DNA of 64,000 bases from Aquabacterium sp. (GCA_023266355.1 JAHFQM010000002.1:310001-374000), one strand, 5' to 3'. Shown: positions 1 through 7,284, numbered from the stretch's first letter. The notes: generated by a model from the letters alone, not told the origin. Numbers and translations are program-made.

Positions 1-160
1 CCATCTGCCCTGCGATCACGGCTTGCGCCCGTTGGAGTTCGATCTGTGCCAACTGGCACCAGTGCGTGCACACGCCGGCCGGGGCTTGACCCTCGGCCTG
101 CTGCATGTGCTCGCTCGCTTTCATGAGCGCGGTTTGCGCCTCGACAAGCGCCCACGTCAC
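1..160 (-). CDS. Prophage small protein, 3' end outside the window
   Basis: This open frame runs leftward off the window edge. It opens with GTG whose last bases form the TGA stop of the preceding zinc-ribbon gene (GTGA overlap), the same coupling used between the two genes before rep. The visible ~53 residues are alpha-helical and Glu/Gln/Ala rich (VTWALVEAQTALMKASEHMQ...), with two Cys near the middle in a C-T-H-W-C pattern. I do not recognise a family. A second frame starting with GTG at 155 is also open but gives an Arg/Gly-rich, less protein-like sequence. It is inferred to be part of the prophage early operon. Confidence 0.45.
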   Translation of the reverse strand, partial: MTWALVEAQTALMKASEHMQQAEGQAPAGVCTHWCQLAQIELQRAQAVIAGQM

Positions 161-516
161 GGCTTACCGCCGCTCATCAGTTGCTCAAAAAACGAGGTAG
201 CCGTTTCGCTCGCACGCGCATGGCGCGGCCGGACAGGCTCAGGTGCCGGCGCCGCCTTCGGTACGGCTGCGGGTGCTGGTGCTGGTGCTGCACCCGGTAC
301 AGGTACAGATACAGGCGCGGCCGTGGGCTGCGCCAGCCCGTGGTTGGCCAGGAATCGCCCCACCCGGTTCCGGTCGCCACCGACGCGCAGTTGCTGCGCG
401 CAGTCGACGCAGTACCCGAACGGCTCGCCGTTCTTGTCAGGTGTGACGCGCATCCCCTTAGGGGTGCCGCATGTCGGGCAGTCGATGTGCCCGAGGATGG
501 TTTTCGTGCTGCTCAT
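157..516 (-). CDS. Small zinc-ribbon protein downstream of phage rep
   Basis: A 119-residue protein with an N-terminal four-cysteine zinc ribbon: CPTC near residues 13-16 and CVDC near residues 36-39, spaced about 19 residues apart. A Pro/Ala-rich low-complexity middle (about 66-92) and a short acidic C-terminus follow. The first 59 bases overlap the end of the rep gene. I keep this start because any later Met would lose the first CxxC. The layout resembles Ogr/Delta-like zinc proteins that sit next to the replication gene in P2-type phages, but the spacing is not a clear Ogr match, so function is unknown. It may act as a DNA-binding accessory or late activator. Confidence 0.7.
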   Translation of the reverse strand: MSSTKTILGHIDCPTCGTPKGMRVTPDKNGEPFGYCVDCAQQLRVGGDRNRVGRFLANHGLAQPTAAPVSVPVPGAAPAPAPAAVPKAAPAPEPVRPRHARASETATSFFEQLMSGGKP

Positions 517-2512
517 CGCTCAGTTCTTTTGGTTGCGATCCCCCGCCACCCCGAACCTTTGCCCACTTGAAGACCTCGCCCCGCTTCGGGGTCCGGTGCA
601 CGCTGTACCCGATGGGCTCGGGCGTACAGTTATTGACACGAGTCCAAGGGCGCGCGGCTTCGCCACGCGCAGCGCGCTCCTGCTGCCGCTGCTCAATCTG
701 GCCCTGGCGCTGCTGCATGACCGCCGTCAGGCGTTGCACCACGCGCGGGATTGATCCCTTGTCCTCAGGCTGCACGCTGGCCGTGACCCATGCCGATCGT
801 TCCGACTCGACCTCATCACGGCGTGGCCGTGCGAATGTGCAGATGCCCACCGTGACCCGTTCAAAGGTCGTGGCTTGCACACCAGCTGCACGCGGCGCAC
901 CCAATTCACCATAGCGATTCGCCTCCCCGTGTTGGTCGCGCAGCATGCGCAGCGTGTGGGCCTTGCGCTTGGCCGTTGGGCCGCCCTGCGCCATCGTGTA
1001 GGCCGCCCAGCCGGCGCGGATGCGCTGCGCTTCGTCCTGCTCAGACTCAGGGCCGCCCATGACGGCATCCACGCCCGCGACGTTGACCATCATCAAGGCG
1101 TCGTGCAGCTGCTGCGCCGCGTCCATTGGCACGGCCCCAGGGTGCACCCGGCGCAGTTCGCGCCACACCGTTACCGGCGCCCCGCCGATCTGCTGGAACT
1201 GGCGGATGCGCCATGTGCTTGCCCAGGCCTCGACCCTGGCCGACGACTCCAAAGCCGGGTTTCCGTACAGGTCAGCCCCGACGTGCATGCCGTCAATGTT
1301 CTTCGCCACGTACTTTGCGACGTAGGCCACGGCCGACCCCTTGCGCGGGTCGATGGCTTCCACCTTGATGCGGTAGGTGTCCGCGCCCGGCTCATCGGGC
1401 GAATCGTTGGAGAGGAAGTAGCGCCCCAGCAGCAGCCCTAAGGCCAGCGATGAATCGGCTTGCTTGGTGGTCTGCGGCTTGAACCACATCAGCATGTGCC
1501 AGTGCGGGCACCCGTCGTGATGAGGCTCGGCGATGCGGAAGCCATAGAGCCCCAGGCCGGCCCGCGCTGCAGCCGTGCGAAAGCGCGCCCACTGCTTTGC
1601 AAGGTAGGCCTGCGCTTGGTTTGGCAGGGTGCCGTCATAGGCCGGATTGGGGGTGTCCAGCACCTTGCCGCGCCGCCACTTGTGCATGCGCGATGGGCAC
1701 GTCACCGTGACCATCGTTGCCCGATGCCCCAGGTCGTTGGCGATGAGTTCAAACCCGCTGATGCGCGTCATGAGTTCGGCCCGGCGCACCGCGCCATTTG
1801 CCACCCCGCGCGCCGCCAGATTGGCGATGGTTTCCGCCTCGCCCCGCTCGTTCACAGCCACGGTGCGGGCGAGGGCCTCGGCGTTGCGCGCACGCTGGCC
1901 GCGCCGCCGCTTGAGCGACTGAGCCGACACGTAGCACCCGCCGCGGCGGCCGGCGTGCACCAGCCCCAGTCCGATGGCCGCGCCTTCCATGACCTTGGCA
2001 TGGATGCCCCGCAGGATGCGCCGCCAGAAGATCGGATCACGGGCACGCGACACGATGCCGCCCGCCGTGTTGTGCTTCGCCTTCGGGATGTGGTCTTCCA
2101 GGCCCCTGCGCCTCAGGTCGTTGCGCACCGTCCAGGCCTGCGCCCGCACTGTCAGGCGCTTGACCCACTCGGCCGGCTTGCTGGCCCTGGCACGCGCCAC
2201 GCGCACGCTCACGGCGTCCAGCAGGCCCGCCATCTGGCGCGCTTCGGCCTCAGCCTTTCGGCACAGGTCCGCATCGGTGTCGCCATGCACCACGCCCGCC
2301 CTCTCGGCCGCGCGCAGCTGGCCCACCAGCCCGAATCCCCAGGCGGCCGAGGCCTGCGCGTTGACCGTGCGGCGCTTCGCCCACTCGCGGTGGATCACAT
2401 CGACCCACTCGGCCGGCCAGCCCTGGCAGAGCTTTTCGACGTGCAGGCGCAAGGCTTCGGCCTCTCTCACCCACGCCGGCCGGGCCTTGATCTGAGAGTG
2501 CGTCAGGCTCAC
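458..2512 (-). CDS. Phage replication initiation endonuclease, HUH superfamily (P2 gpA-like)
   Basis: A 684-residue protein expected to nick the phage origin and start rolling-circle replication. The HUH metal-binding motif is visible as HWH around residues 337-339, within EPHHDGCPHWHMLMWF. The two-tyrosine nicking motif is YVAKYVAK around residues 397-404. The pre-motif VTVTCPSRMHKW near 270 is typical of the gpA family. Length agrees with P2 gpA-like proteins. It starts with GTG that overlaps the TGA of the upstream gene, so translation is probably coupled. The C-terminus overlaps the zinc-ribbon gene by 59 bases. No frameshift is apparent, so the replication gene looks intact. Confidence 0.85.
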   Translation of the reverse strand: MSLTHSQIKARPAWVREAEALRLHVEKLCQGWPAEWVDVIHREWAKRRTVNAQASAAWGFGLVGQLRAAERAGVVHGDTDADLCRKAEAEARQMAGLLDAVSVRVARARASKPAEWVKRLTVRAQAWTVRNDLRRRGLEDHIPKAKHNTAGGIVSRARDPIFWRRILRGIHAKVMEGAAIGLGLVHAGRRGGCYVSAQSLKRRRGQRARNAEALARTVAVNERGEAETIANLAARGVANGAVRRAELMTRISGFELIANDLGHRATMVTVTCPSRMHKWRRGKVLDTPNPAYDGTLPNQAQAYLAKQWARFRTAAARAGLGLYGFRIAEPHHDGCPHWHMLMWFKPQTTKQADSSLALGLLLGRYFLSNDSPDEPGADTYRIKVEAIDPRKGSAVAYVAKYVAKNIDGMHVGADLYGNPALESSARVEAWASTWRIRQFQQIGGAPVTVWRELRRVHPGAVPMDAAQQLHDALMMVNVAGVDAVMGGPESEQDEAQRIRAGWAAYTMAQGGPTAKRKAHTLRMLRDQHGEANRYGELGAPRAAGVQATTFERVTVGICTFARPRRDEVESERSAWVTASVQPEDKGSIPRVVQRLTAVMQQRQGQIEQRQQERAARGEAARPWTRVNNCTPEPIGYSVHRTPKRGEVFKWAKVRGGGGSQPKELSDEQHENHPRAHRLPDMRHP

Positions 2513-2724
2513 AGGATGAGCCCCTGCCCTGCCTTGCGCACCACGGCCGCGCGCTGCAGCAGCACCAAGCGCAGCGCGCCCAGGCGCTCACGCACCGCAG
2601 GCGGGCAGGGAGCCGGCGCCCCCTGCTCTGCTGCATTGAACCGGCGAAAACTGCCGTTGTGGCCGGATGTCTCGCCCATGCCCGTCAGGTCTTCGGGGCC
2701 GTCCTCGTTGGTGAAGTGGCGCAC
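2509..2724 (-). CDS. Small prophage protein of unknown function
   Basis: A 71-residue reading frame upstream of rep. The longer frame begins at 2817, but the GTG at 2724 sits one base after the upstream TGA (TGA-C-GTG), the same spacing as the next junction in this operon, so I use it. The N-terminus is polar (VRHFTNEDGPEDLTGMGE) and the C-terminus is basic and leucine rich. Its stop overlaps the rep GTG. No family recognised. The regular coupling to its neighbours is the main support that it is translated. Confidence 0.5.
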   Translation of the reverse strand: MRHFTNEDGPEDLTGMGETSGHNGSFRRFNAAEQGAPAPCPPAVRERLGALRLVLLQRAAVVRKAGQGLIL

Positions 2725-2725
2725 G

Positions 2726-2899
2726 TCAGTCCCTTTTTGCTTCGAGGATTGCACCAATGAGCGCCAGCGCCGCCGCGTCACGCGGCTCCAACTGGCTGAA
2801 TGGCACCTCTGGCACACAGGTTTCGTTCTCCACCCACGACTGCGCCCACTCAGCCATCCTCATCAAGCCCATGCGCATGCTTGCTTCGCTTTTCGTCAT
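2726..2899 (-). CDS. 57-residue prophage protein of unknown function
   Basis: A 57-residue protein beginning MTKSEASMRMGLMRMAEW. It is acidic in the middle and ends with a helical segment (PRDAAALALIGAILEAKRD). The frame is open much further upstream, but the ATG at 2899 lies one base after the stop of the 30-residue peptide gene, which marks it as the genuine start. No family recognised. The composition is unlike the out-of-frame shadows around it, which are Arg/Ser/Pro rich. It is part of the leftward early operon. Confidence 0.55.
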   Translation of the reverse strand: MTKSEASMRMGLMRMAEWAQSWVENETCVPEVPFSQLEPRDAAALALIGAILEAKRD

Positions 2900-2900
2900 G

Positions 2901-2993
2901 TCAGCAGCCCTTGACCAGCGGCAGGACGGCGCACGCCGCCCAGGTGACGAAGCAGGCCACGGTCCAGGCCCAATCGGTTGCGGTGCGTGGCAT
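2901..2993 (-). CDS. 30-residue predicted membrane micro-peptide of the prophage
   Basis: Translation gives a 30-residue peptide that starts MPRTATDWAWTVACFVTW and ends PLVKGC. Residues 8-27 form one hydrophobic stretch, enough for a single transmembrane helix, with three internal or terminal Cys. The ATG is nine bases after the stop of the 207-residue gene and its TGA is one base before the ATG of the 57-residue gene. That exact fit in an otherwise gapless operon is the main evidence. Small single-span proteins are common in phage operons, but the role here is unknown. Confidence 0.45.
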   Translation of the reverse strand: MPRTATDWAWTVACFVTWAACAVLPLVKGC

Positions 2994-3002
2994 TGGCGCC
3001 CC

Positions 3003-3626
3003 TTACACTTTCTCGCCCATGGCCGCCCGAGCGACGGCCGACGTGAGCACCTGAATGGCTTCGGCCGCCGTTGACAGATCACCATGAGAAATGACGCCAT
3101 GCCCCAAAAGTTCATCCAGGGTGAAAGCCCAATTCCAGTTGAGGGGTCTCGATTCATCGACCGCCACGGCGCTGTCTGGCTTGCTGAATACGTCACCGAC
3201 GTCACAGACGATCCGGAGTTCCAGGTTGGAGACGACCGCTTTGTCATCGACCTTGTGGAAGATGCCGACGACCCGGATGCCGCCAGCCTCAACCTTCTCG
3301 AAAGCGAGTTCGTCCAGTGGCTTGACGACGAAGGCGCCCGGCTCGCTTAGGGCGCGCAACTCAGGGCAGGCTTCGACCAATCGGCCGAACTCGTTGCCCT
3401 CGCCCGCCAGCAGCTTTCGCGCCGCCCTGCGCAGCCACGAACCTTGCGTGAGCCGGAGCACAACGCCGGCCGGCTTGATCTTTGCCGGGCGAACCTTCAC
3501 GCGTTGCCACCCCTCCGACACCATGCTGTTTTGCAGATGGCCGGATGCGCGATTCGGCCCGCACACCTGTGCGTCCTGGCATCCGTAGGCCATGCAGTCC
3601 CGTTTGTCTTTGCACCCAAGTGCCAT
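3003..3626 (-). CDS. First gene of the leftward prophage operon, unknown function
   Basis: A 207-residue protein with an N-terminal Cys-rich patch (four Cys in the first 25 residues: GCKDKRDCMAYGCQDAQVC), which could bind metal. A mixed alpha/beta body follows, with an acidic C-terminal half (LELRIVCDVGDVFSKPDSAVAVDES). No family recognised. Its ATG is one base downstream of a 14-bp TGATCGGGGGATCA sequence (minus-strand sense) whose GGGGGA can serve as the ribosome binding site. An 88-residue frame on the plus strand (3084-3350) lies opposite; I prefer the minus strand because it is co-directional with the operon and abuts the regulatory site. Confidence 0.6.
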   Translation of the reverse strand: MALGCKDKRDCMAYGCQDAQVCGPNRASGHLQNSMVSEGWQRVKVRPAKIKPAGVVLRLTQGSWLRRAARKLLAGEGNEFGRLVEACPELRALSEPGAFVVKPLDELAFEKVEAGGIRVVGIFHKVDDKAVVSNLELRIVCDVGDVFSKPDSAVAVDESRPLNWNWAFTLDELLGHGVISHGDLSTAAEAIQVLTSAVARAAMGEKV

Positions 3627-3627
3627 G

Positions 3628-3641
3628 TGATCCCCCGATCA
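3628..3641. promoter_or_regulatory. Operator/initiation module, left copy
   Basis: TGATCCCCCGATCA is the exact reverse complement of the 14-bp sequence at 3819-3832. Read toward the leftward operon it gives GGGGGATCAC-ATG, so it covers the ribosome binding site of the 207-residue gene. It could be a repressor operator, a shared translation-initiation module, or both. Confidence 0.5.
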
Positions 3642-3667
3642 GATCCCCGCCAGCCCTTGAAGCAAAG

Positions 3668-3712
3668 GCGCCGGGTTCGGGTGATGGGGGATCAGATGAA
3701 GGAACCCGGCGC
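3668..3712. repeat. Perfect 11-bp inverted repeat enclosing a third copy of the module
   Basis: The arms GCGCCGGGTTC (3668-3678) and GAACCCGGCGC (3702-3712) are perfectly complementary and enclose 23 bases. The loop contains TGATGGGGGATCA (3682-3694), a one-base-shorter version of the flanking 14-bp modules, followed by an ATG at 3696. The structure sits in the middle of the prophage control region. It may act as an operator hairpin, an attenuator or a replication-related structure. Confidence 0.5.
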
Positions 3713-3821
3713 AGGGCGAAGACTACCCTACCAGCCTGTACAGGTGAATGGCCCGTACATCTCCCAACCTATTGGGCTTTCACGTCTTGACACTAACGGG
3801 CAAGATGTGCATTCAACTTGA
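3696..3821 (+). CDS. Possible 41-residue leader ORF in the prophage switch region
   Basis: A short frame begins MKEPGAGRRLPYQPVQ directly after GGGGGATCAG and ends with TGA inside the right-hand TGATCGGGGG module. The initiation context matches the two flanking genes. There is no family match and the body overlaps the expected promoter of the repressor, so it may be non-coding. Listed because of the repeated start context. Confidence 0.2.
   Translation: MKEPGAGRRLPYQPVQVNGPYISQPIGLSRLDTNGQDVHST
3787..3816 (+). promoter_or_regulatory. Candidate promoter of the repressor gene
   Basis: A consensus -35 hexamer TTGACA lies at 3787-3792. The spacing would put a weak extended -10 (TGC-ATTCAA) at 3808-3816. 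The -35 is convincing and the -10 is poor, as expected for a regulated phage promoter. Confidence 0.3.
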
Positions 3822-3832
3822 TCGGGGGATCA
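3819..3832. promoter_or_regulatory. Operator/initiation module, right copy
   Basis: TGATCGGGGGATCA lies one base upstream of the repressor ATG (3834) and is the exact inverse of the copy at 3628-3641. GGGGGA is at ribosome-binding distance. Occupancy by the repressor would block its own start, consistent with autoregulation, but this is inference. Confidence 0.5.
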
Positions 3833-3833
3833 A

Positions 3834-4331
3834 ATGCTGACCACAACAGCACTACTCGATGCCGCCAAACTTGGGCAAGGCATCACATCCGACTACCGGC
3901 TTTGCCGGGTGCTCGGCGTCACAGACCACACGCTCTACAACTACAGGCGCGGTCGCACTCCAAACGACGAACAAGCCGCCAAATTGGCGCAGATGGCCGG
4001 ACTTGAGCCCGGTTTCGTGCTTGTTTCGCTCGCCGCTGAACGCGCAAAGGATGCCGCCTTGCGCGCTGCTTTGGAGTCTGCAGCCACAGTCCTGGCCGCC
4101 GCTCAACCGGCGCGGACAGTGGACATTTTGTCCAGGCTGAAAGGGGAGGTTGAACTCCCAAAATCTGAGAGCGTCAACGGCTCGAAAGGGCCGTTCATGG
4201 CCCCCGTTGGCGCTGGTTCCACACGCTATACATCTTGGAAAGTATACTGGTGCCTGGCAGGCTTGGTCGCGTTGCCCGGACACCCCCAGGCAGCGCCCCC
4301 TCGGCATCGGCCGAGGCCGCTCAACGCAGGG
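3834..4331 (+). CDS. Phage-type HTH repressor, probably truncated at the prophage boundary
   Basis: The first ~90 residues look like the small HTH regulators (DUF3693 type) found beside phage replication operons: MLTTTALLDAAKLGQG, then SDYRLCRVLGVTDHTLYNYRRGR as the helix-turn-helix (about 22-44), then DEQAAKLAQMAGLEPGFVLVSLAAERAKDAALRAALE. The gene is divergent from the rep operon, the usual place for a repressor. Oddly, the frame has no stop until 5399 and runs antisense through the neighbouring decarboxylase-like gene. I cut the annotation at 4331, the end of that gene. Most likely the original C-terminus was lost when the right end of the element was deleted or joined to chromosome. Confidence 0.55.
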
Positions 4332-5336
4332 TCACCGATGTTCAGCGATGAGGCTCAAGGGCTCTGGTGCGTACAGTGCGCTTTGGAACGATGGCACGTA
4401 CTCGTACTTGACCATCCGCCCCAGATTCAAGGACTTGATGAACGCCGACAGGCTGCCGTCGCTCAATTGGAGGCTCACCGCGTCAGAGCGCGAACTCGAA
4501 GCGTGTCGCAACTGCCGGGAAAGCGCGTGGCCAGACATCAGACGTCCCGTTGCGTCGAGGTTCGTGAAGCTGTTCTTGACCATTTCCACCTTGTCAGAGA
4601 GTTCGCTCAGCTTCTGGCCCTCGAGCACGACATCGGTTTTGCCCGTCGCACCATCGATGATTTCAAACGCGAGCGATTTCTCATGCGCCTTGACGTGGAT
4701 GCCGGTCAGCCATTTCGGGAGGTTGTATCCCACCACGCCACGCACCCGCGCCAGCTCCGTGTTGACCGGCAGCTTGAGCACATACCCCCAGTAGTCCTTG
4801 GACATGGCCTGTCCCAGCAAGGTCAATGGCCCCCAGTTCCCGCCACCGGGGCGGTTGGTCACGATGGAGATCGCCACCTCGTTGTAGCTGTCGTTGTCGC
4901 ACAGCTGGTAGGCGTAGGCGGTGATGGCCACCAGCCCCCTACCCGGCCAAACTTGCAGCGGCTGCACCTCCTTCAGCACGGCCTCTGGCATCAGCGTTTT
5001 CAGCCGCTGCAGGTCGGCCGTGAAGATGGCGGTCACCCGGCTGTTCTGGTAATAGAAGTTGGGCGAATGGGACTCGAAGCCCATGTTCACTTTGGTTTTC
5101 TTGAGCTCCTTGAACCAGCTGAGGTCGGTGTCGGGTGCTTCTGCCTGGATGACGGCCAGGGGCGGGTTGGAGCGAAAGCGGTCGTACAAGCCCCCCTTGG
5201 GCACCGGCACGGTGTGCCCTGCGATGTCGATGAGGGTGTTGCCCTGTGGGGATTCTGTTGGCGCCTGTGCCCAGGAAGGCGTTGCCAGGAAGCTCAGGAG
5301 CAAGCCGGCGGACGCGGCGATGGTTCGGATGTTCAT
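4332..5336 (-). CDS. Secreted acetoacetate decarboxylase-like protein
   Basis: A 334-residue protein with a clear signal peptide (MNIRTIAASAGLLLSFLATPSWAQA); the Met at 5336 is chosen because of it, although the frame is open to 5417. The mature part resembles the acetoacetate decarboxylase superfamily: GLVAITAYAYQ, NEVAISIVTNRPGGG, then YVLKLPVNTELARVRGVVGYNLPKWL, a signature of that fold. Whether the Schiff-base lysine is present cannot be judged by eye, and periplasmic family members often bind or modify small acids without decarboxylating. Upstream lies a MerR-type promoter, so it is probably controlled by the adjacent MerR gene. Confidence 0.65.
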   Translation of the reverse strand: MNIRTIAASAGLLLSFLATPSWAQAPTESPQGNTLIDIAGHTVPVPKGGLYDRFRSNPPLAVIQAEAPDTDLSWFKELKKTKVNMGFESHSPNFYYQNSRVTAIFTADLQRLKTLMPEAVLKEVQPLQVWPGRGLVAITAYAYQLCDNDSYNEVAISIVTNRPGGGNWGPLTLLGQAMSKDYWGYVLKLPVNTELARVRGVVGYNLPKWLTGIHVKAHEKSLAFEIIDGATGKTDVVLEGQKLSELSDKVEMVKNSFTNLDATGRLMSGHALSRQLRHASSSRSDAVSLQLSDGSLSAFIKSLNLGRMVKYEYVPSFQSALYAPEPLSLIAEHR

Positions 5337-5396
5337 GTGTGCACCATGGATGCTGGGGTTGCGGTGATGTTCGGGTTCCGGGTCTTGCCAAGAACC

Positions 5397-5440
5397 TGAA
5401 ATCATCGTAACTTTCAACTTGACTTTAAGGTCAAGCTTTC
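5397..5440 (-). promoter_or_regulatory. MerR-type promoter/operator for the decarboxylase-like gene
   Basis: An 18-bp dyad CTTGACTTTAAGGTCAAG (5418-5435, one mismatch) overlaps a leftward promoter. On the minus strand TTGACC is followed by a 19-bp spacer and TACGAT. A 19-bp spacer is the hallmark of MerR-activated promoters. Confidence 0.6.
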
Positions 5441-5477
5441 ATGCTGCCTTTTTGAACGCCCCCTGACCCAGGCGCCG

Positions 5478-5900
5478 TCATGGTGCCGATTTGCCCGCCG
5501 CAATCCCCATGTGGTCCATGACCCTGAGCGCGTTGTCCTTGCACGCCATGCCTTCCGGCTTGGTGTCGATCAACTGGATGAGTGCGCGCAATTGCGCTTT
5601 GTTTTGCGCCAGGCGCACTTCCATCGATTCGATGTCAGCCAGTTTCTTCGTCAGCGCGATGAGGAGGTCGTCGTGCCGCCAATCGGTGAAGTCTTCAGGC
5701 AGCACCTGCTTGATCTCGTCCAGGCTGAAACCGGTTTGCTGGGCATTGGCGATGATGGAGAGCACCATGACCGCCTCCAGCGGGTACTCGCGGTAGCCGT
5801 TCGACTGTCGGCTGACAGCGTTCAGCAGACCCTTCGATTCGTAGAAGCGGATCGTGGACGTTGCCAGCCCGCTGCGTTTGGCCAGTTCGCCGATTTTCAT
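5478..5900 (-). CDS. MerR family transcriptional regulator
   Basis: A 140-residue regulator. The N-terminal winged HTH is textbook MerR: MKIGELAKRSGLATSTIRFYESKGLL, then GYREYPLEAVMVLSIIANAQQTGFSLDEIKQVL. A dimerisation coiled coil follows at about 75-115. The C-terminus contains a single Cys (about residue 122), so a thiol or electrophile sensor is possible but a metal site like that of MerR or CueR is not evident. It lies between the decarboxylase-like gene and the divergent old-yellow-enzyme gene. Both neighbours have promoters with 19-bp spacers and similar ACTTGA/TTAAGGT boxes, so this protein probably activates both. Confidence 0.85.
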   Translation of the reverse strand: MKIGELAKRSGLATSTIRFYESKGLLNAVSRQSNGYREYPLEAVMVLSIIANAQQTGFSLDEIKQVLPEDFTDWRHDDLLIALTKKLADIESMEVRLAQNKAQLRALIQLIDTKPEGMACKDNALRVMDHMGIAAGKSAP

Positions 5901-5993
5901 GGAACCCTCTCAGGCAATTTCCTCTGCTTCACTTTAACCTCGCGCAGGAAAACTGGCACGTGGCCAAGGCCTTGTCCTGCAGGTGACGTGGGC

Positions 5994-6024
5994 TTGACAT
6001 TCAACATGACTTGAAAGTTAAGGT
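5994..6024 (+). promoter_or_regulatory. MerR-type promoter of the old-yellow-enzyme gene
   Basis: TTGACA (5994-5999), a 19-bp spacer, then TAAGGT (6019-6024). The spacer contains ACTTGAAAGTTAAGGT, closely similar to ACTTGACTTTAAGGT in the other MerR-type promoter at 5418. It sits 27 bp before the start codon. Confidence 0.55.
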
Positions 6025-6051
6025 GTGCGCATCGCAAATTTGGAGCCCACG

Positions 6052-7284
6052 ATGAACGCGTTCACACCACTGACCCTGCCCAACGGTGCCGTCATCCCCA
6101 ACCGCTTTGCCAAAGCTGCCATGGAGGAAAACATGGCGGACCAGGACCACGCTCCCTCCGAGGCACTGATCCGGCTCTACCGCACTTGGGCAGACGGTGA
6201 AGTCGGTTTGATGATCACGGGCAATGTCATGGTGGATCGGCGGGCCATGACCGGCCCAGGTGGTGTGGTGCTCGAATCTGATGCCCACGGGGAGCGCTTC
6301 AAGGCCTGGTCGGCGGCCGCGAAGTCCAAGGGCGGCCATGTGTGGATGCAGCTCAACCACCCCGGGCGCCAGATGCCCGCAGCCCTGAAGCAGGACACCA
6401 TGGCGCCATCCGAGGTGCCCATGGACCTGGGCAATTTCTCCAAGCAATTCATGCCGCCTCGGGCCATGACCGCAGCAGACATCGCCGATGTCACTCAGCG
6501 GTTTGTCCGTGCGTCTGTTCTGGCGGAGACCTTCGGTTTCACCGGTGTGCAGATCCATGCCGCGCACGGCTACTTGCTGAGCCAGTTCCTGTCACCCATC
6601 ACGAACAAGCGGACCGATCGCTGGGGCGGCAGCATCGACAACCGGGCTCGGCTCCTGGTCGATGTGGTCAAGGCGGTGCGCGCAGCGGTGGGCCCGGACT
6701 TCGCCGTGGCGGTCAAGGTCAATTCGGCGGACTTCCAGCGGGGCGGTTTCAGCTCGGAAGACGCCAAGCAGGTGGTGGCCATGCTCAACCCCCTGGGGGT
6801 GGATTTGATCGAGTTGTCGGGCGGCAGCTACGAGGCGCCCGCCATGCATGGGCAAGCGCGCGACGGCCGCACCCTCGCCCGCGAGGCCTACTTCCTGGAG
6901 TTCGCCAAGGACATCTCGTCCGTGGCCGAGATACCCGTCATGGTGACGGGTGGCATCCGGCGACAACCCGTCGCAGAGCAGGTGCTGGACAGTGGCATCG
7001 ACATGGTGGGCATGGCGACGGCTTTGGCCATCAACCCTCATTTGCCGAAAGAATGGCGCCATGGAACCCCCAGCGCACCTGTCCTCAGGCCGATCACCTG
7101 GCGCAACAAGGTCCTGGCGTCGGTGGCTTACATGGCGATGGTGAAGCACCAGCTCCGCCGCCTCAGCCTTGGCAAGCGCAGCCATCCGAACGTGCACCCT
7201 GCCTTCGCCTTGGCACAAGAGCAGCTGGGCACCACCGTGAGGACCTGCCAATACCGGCGGTGGCTCCAGCGCCAGGCCGCTTGA
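6052..7284 (+). CDS. NADH:flavin oxidoreductase, old yellow enzyme family
   Basis: A 410-residue FMN-dependent TIM-barrel oxidoreductase. Family signatures are present: NRFAKAAMEENMA at the start, WMQLNHPGRQ, the catalytic-site HAAHGYLLSQFLSP (about 172-185), TDRWGGSIDNRARLL, VAVKVNSADFQRGGF and the FMN phosphate segment PVMVTGGIR. The start at 6052 is preceded by GGAG at good distance; an in-frame ATG at 6025 lacks a site. Members reduce activated double bonds of enones, nitro compounds or enoates; the substrate here is unknown. Its divergent arrangement with a MerR regulator suggests induction by an electrophile or xenobiotic. Confidence 0.88.
   Translation: MNAFTPLTLPNGAVIPNRFAKAAMEENMADQDHAPSEALIRLYRTWADGEVGLMITGNVMVDRRAMTGPGGVVLESDAHGERFKAWSAAAKSKGGHVWMQLNHPGRQMPAALKQDTMAPSEVPMDLGNFSKQFMPPRAMTAADIADVTQRFVRASVLAETFGFTGVQIHAAHGYLLSQFLSPITNKRTDRWGGSIDNRARLLVDVVKAVRAAVGPDFAVAVKVNSADFQRGGFSSEDAKQVVAMLNPLGVDLIELSGGSYEAPAMHGQARDGRTLAREAYFLEFAKDISSVAEIPVMVTGGIRRQPVAEQVLDSGIDMVGMATALAINPHLPKEWRHGTPSAPVLRPITWRNKVLASVAYMAMVKHQLRRLSLGKRSHPNVHPAFALAQEQLGTTVRTCQYRRWLQRQAA

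Noticed and set aside
3084..3350. An 88-codon plus-strand frame with acidic, protein-like sequence
   Set aside because: It is fully antisense to the 207-residue gene, which is co-directional with the operon and has a positioned start signal. Both cannot easily be real; I favour the minus strand but not with certainty.
4205..4331. tRNA remnant or dif-like attachment site at the prophage edge
   Set aside because: There are short inverted repeats, but no T-arm consensus and no match to XerCD half-sites.
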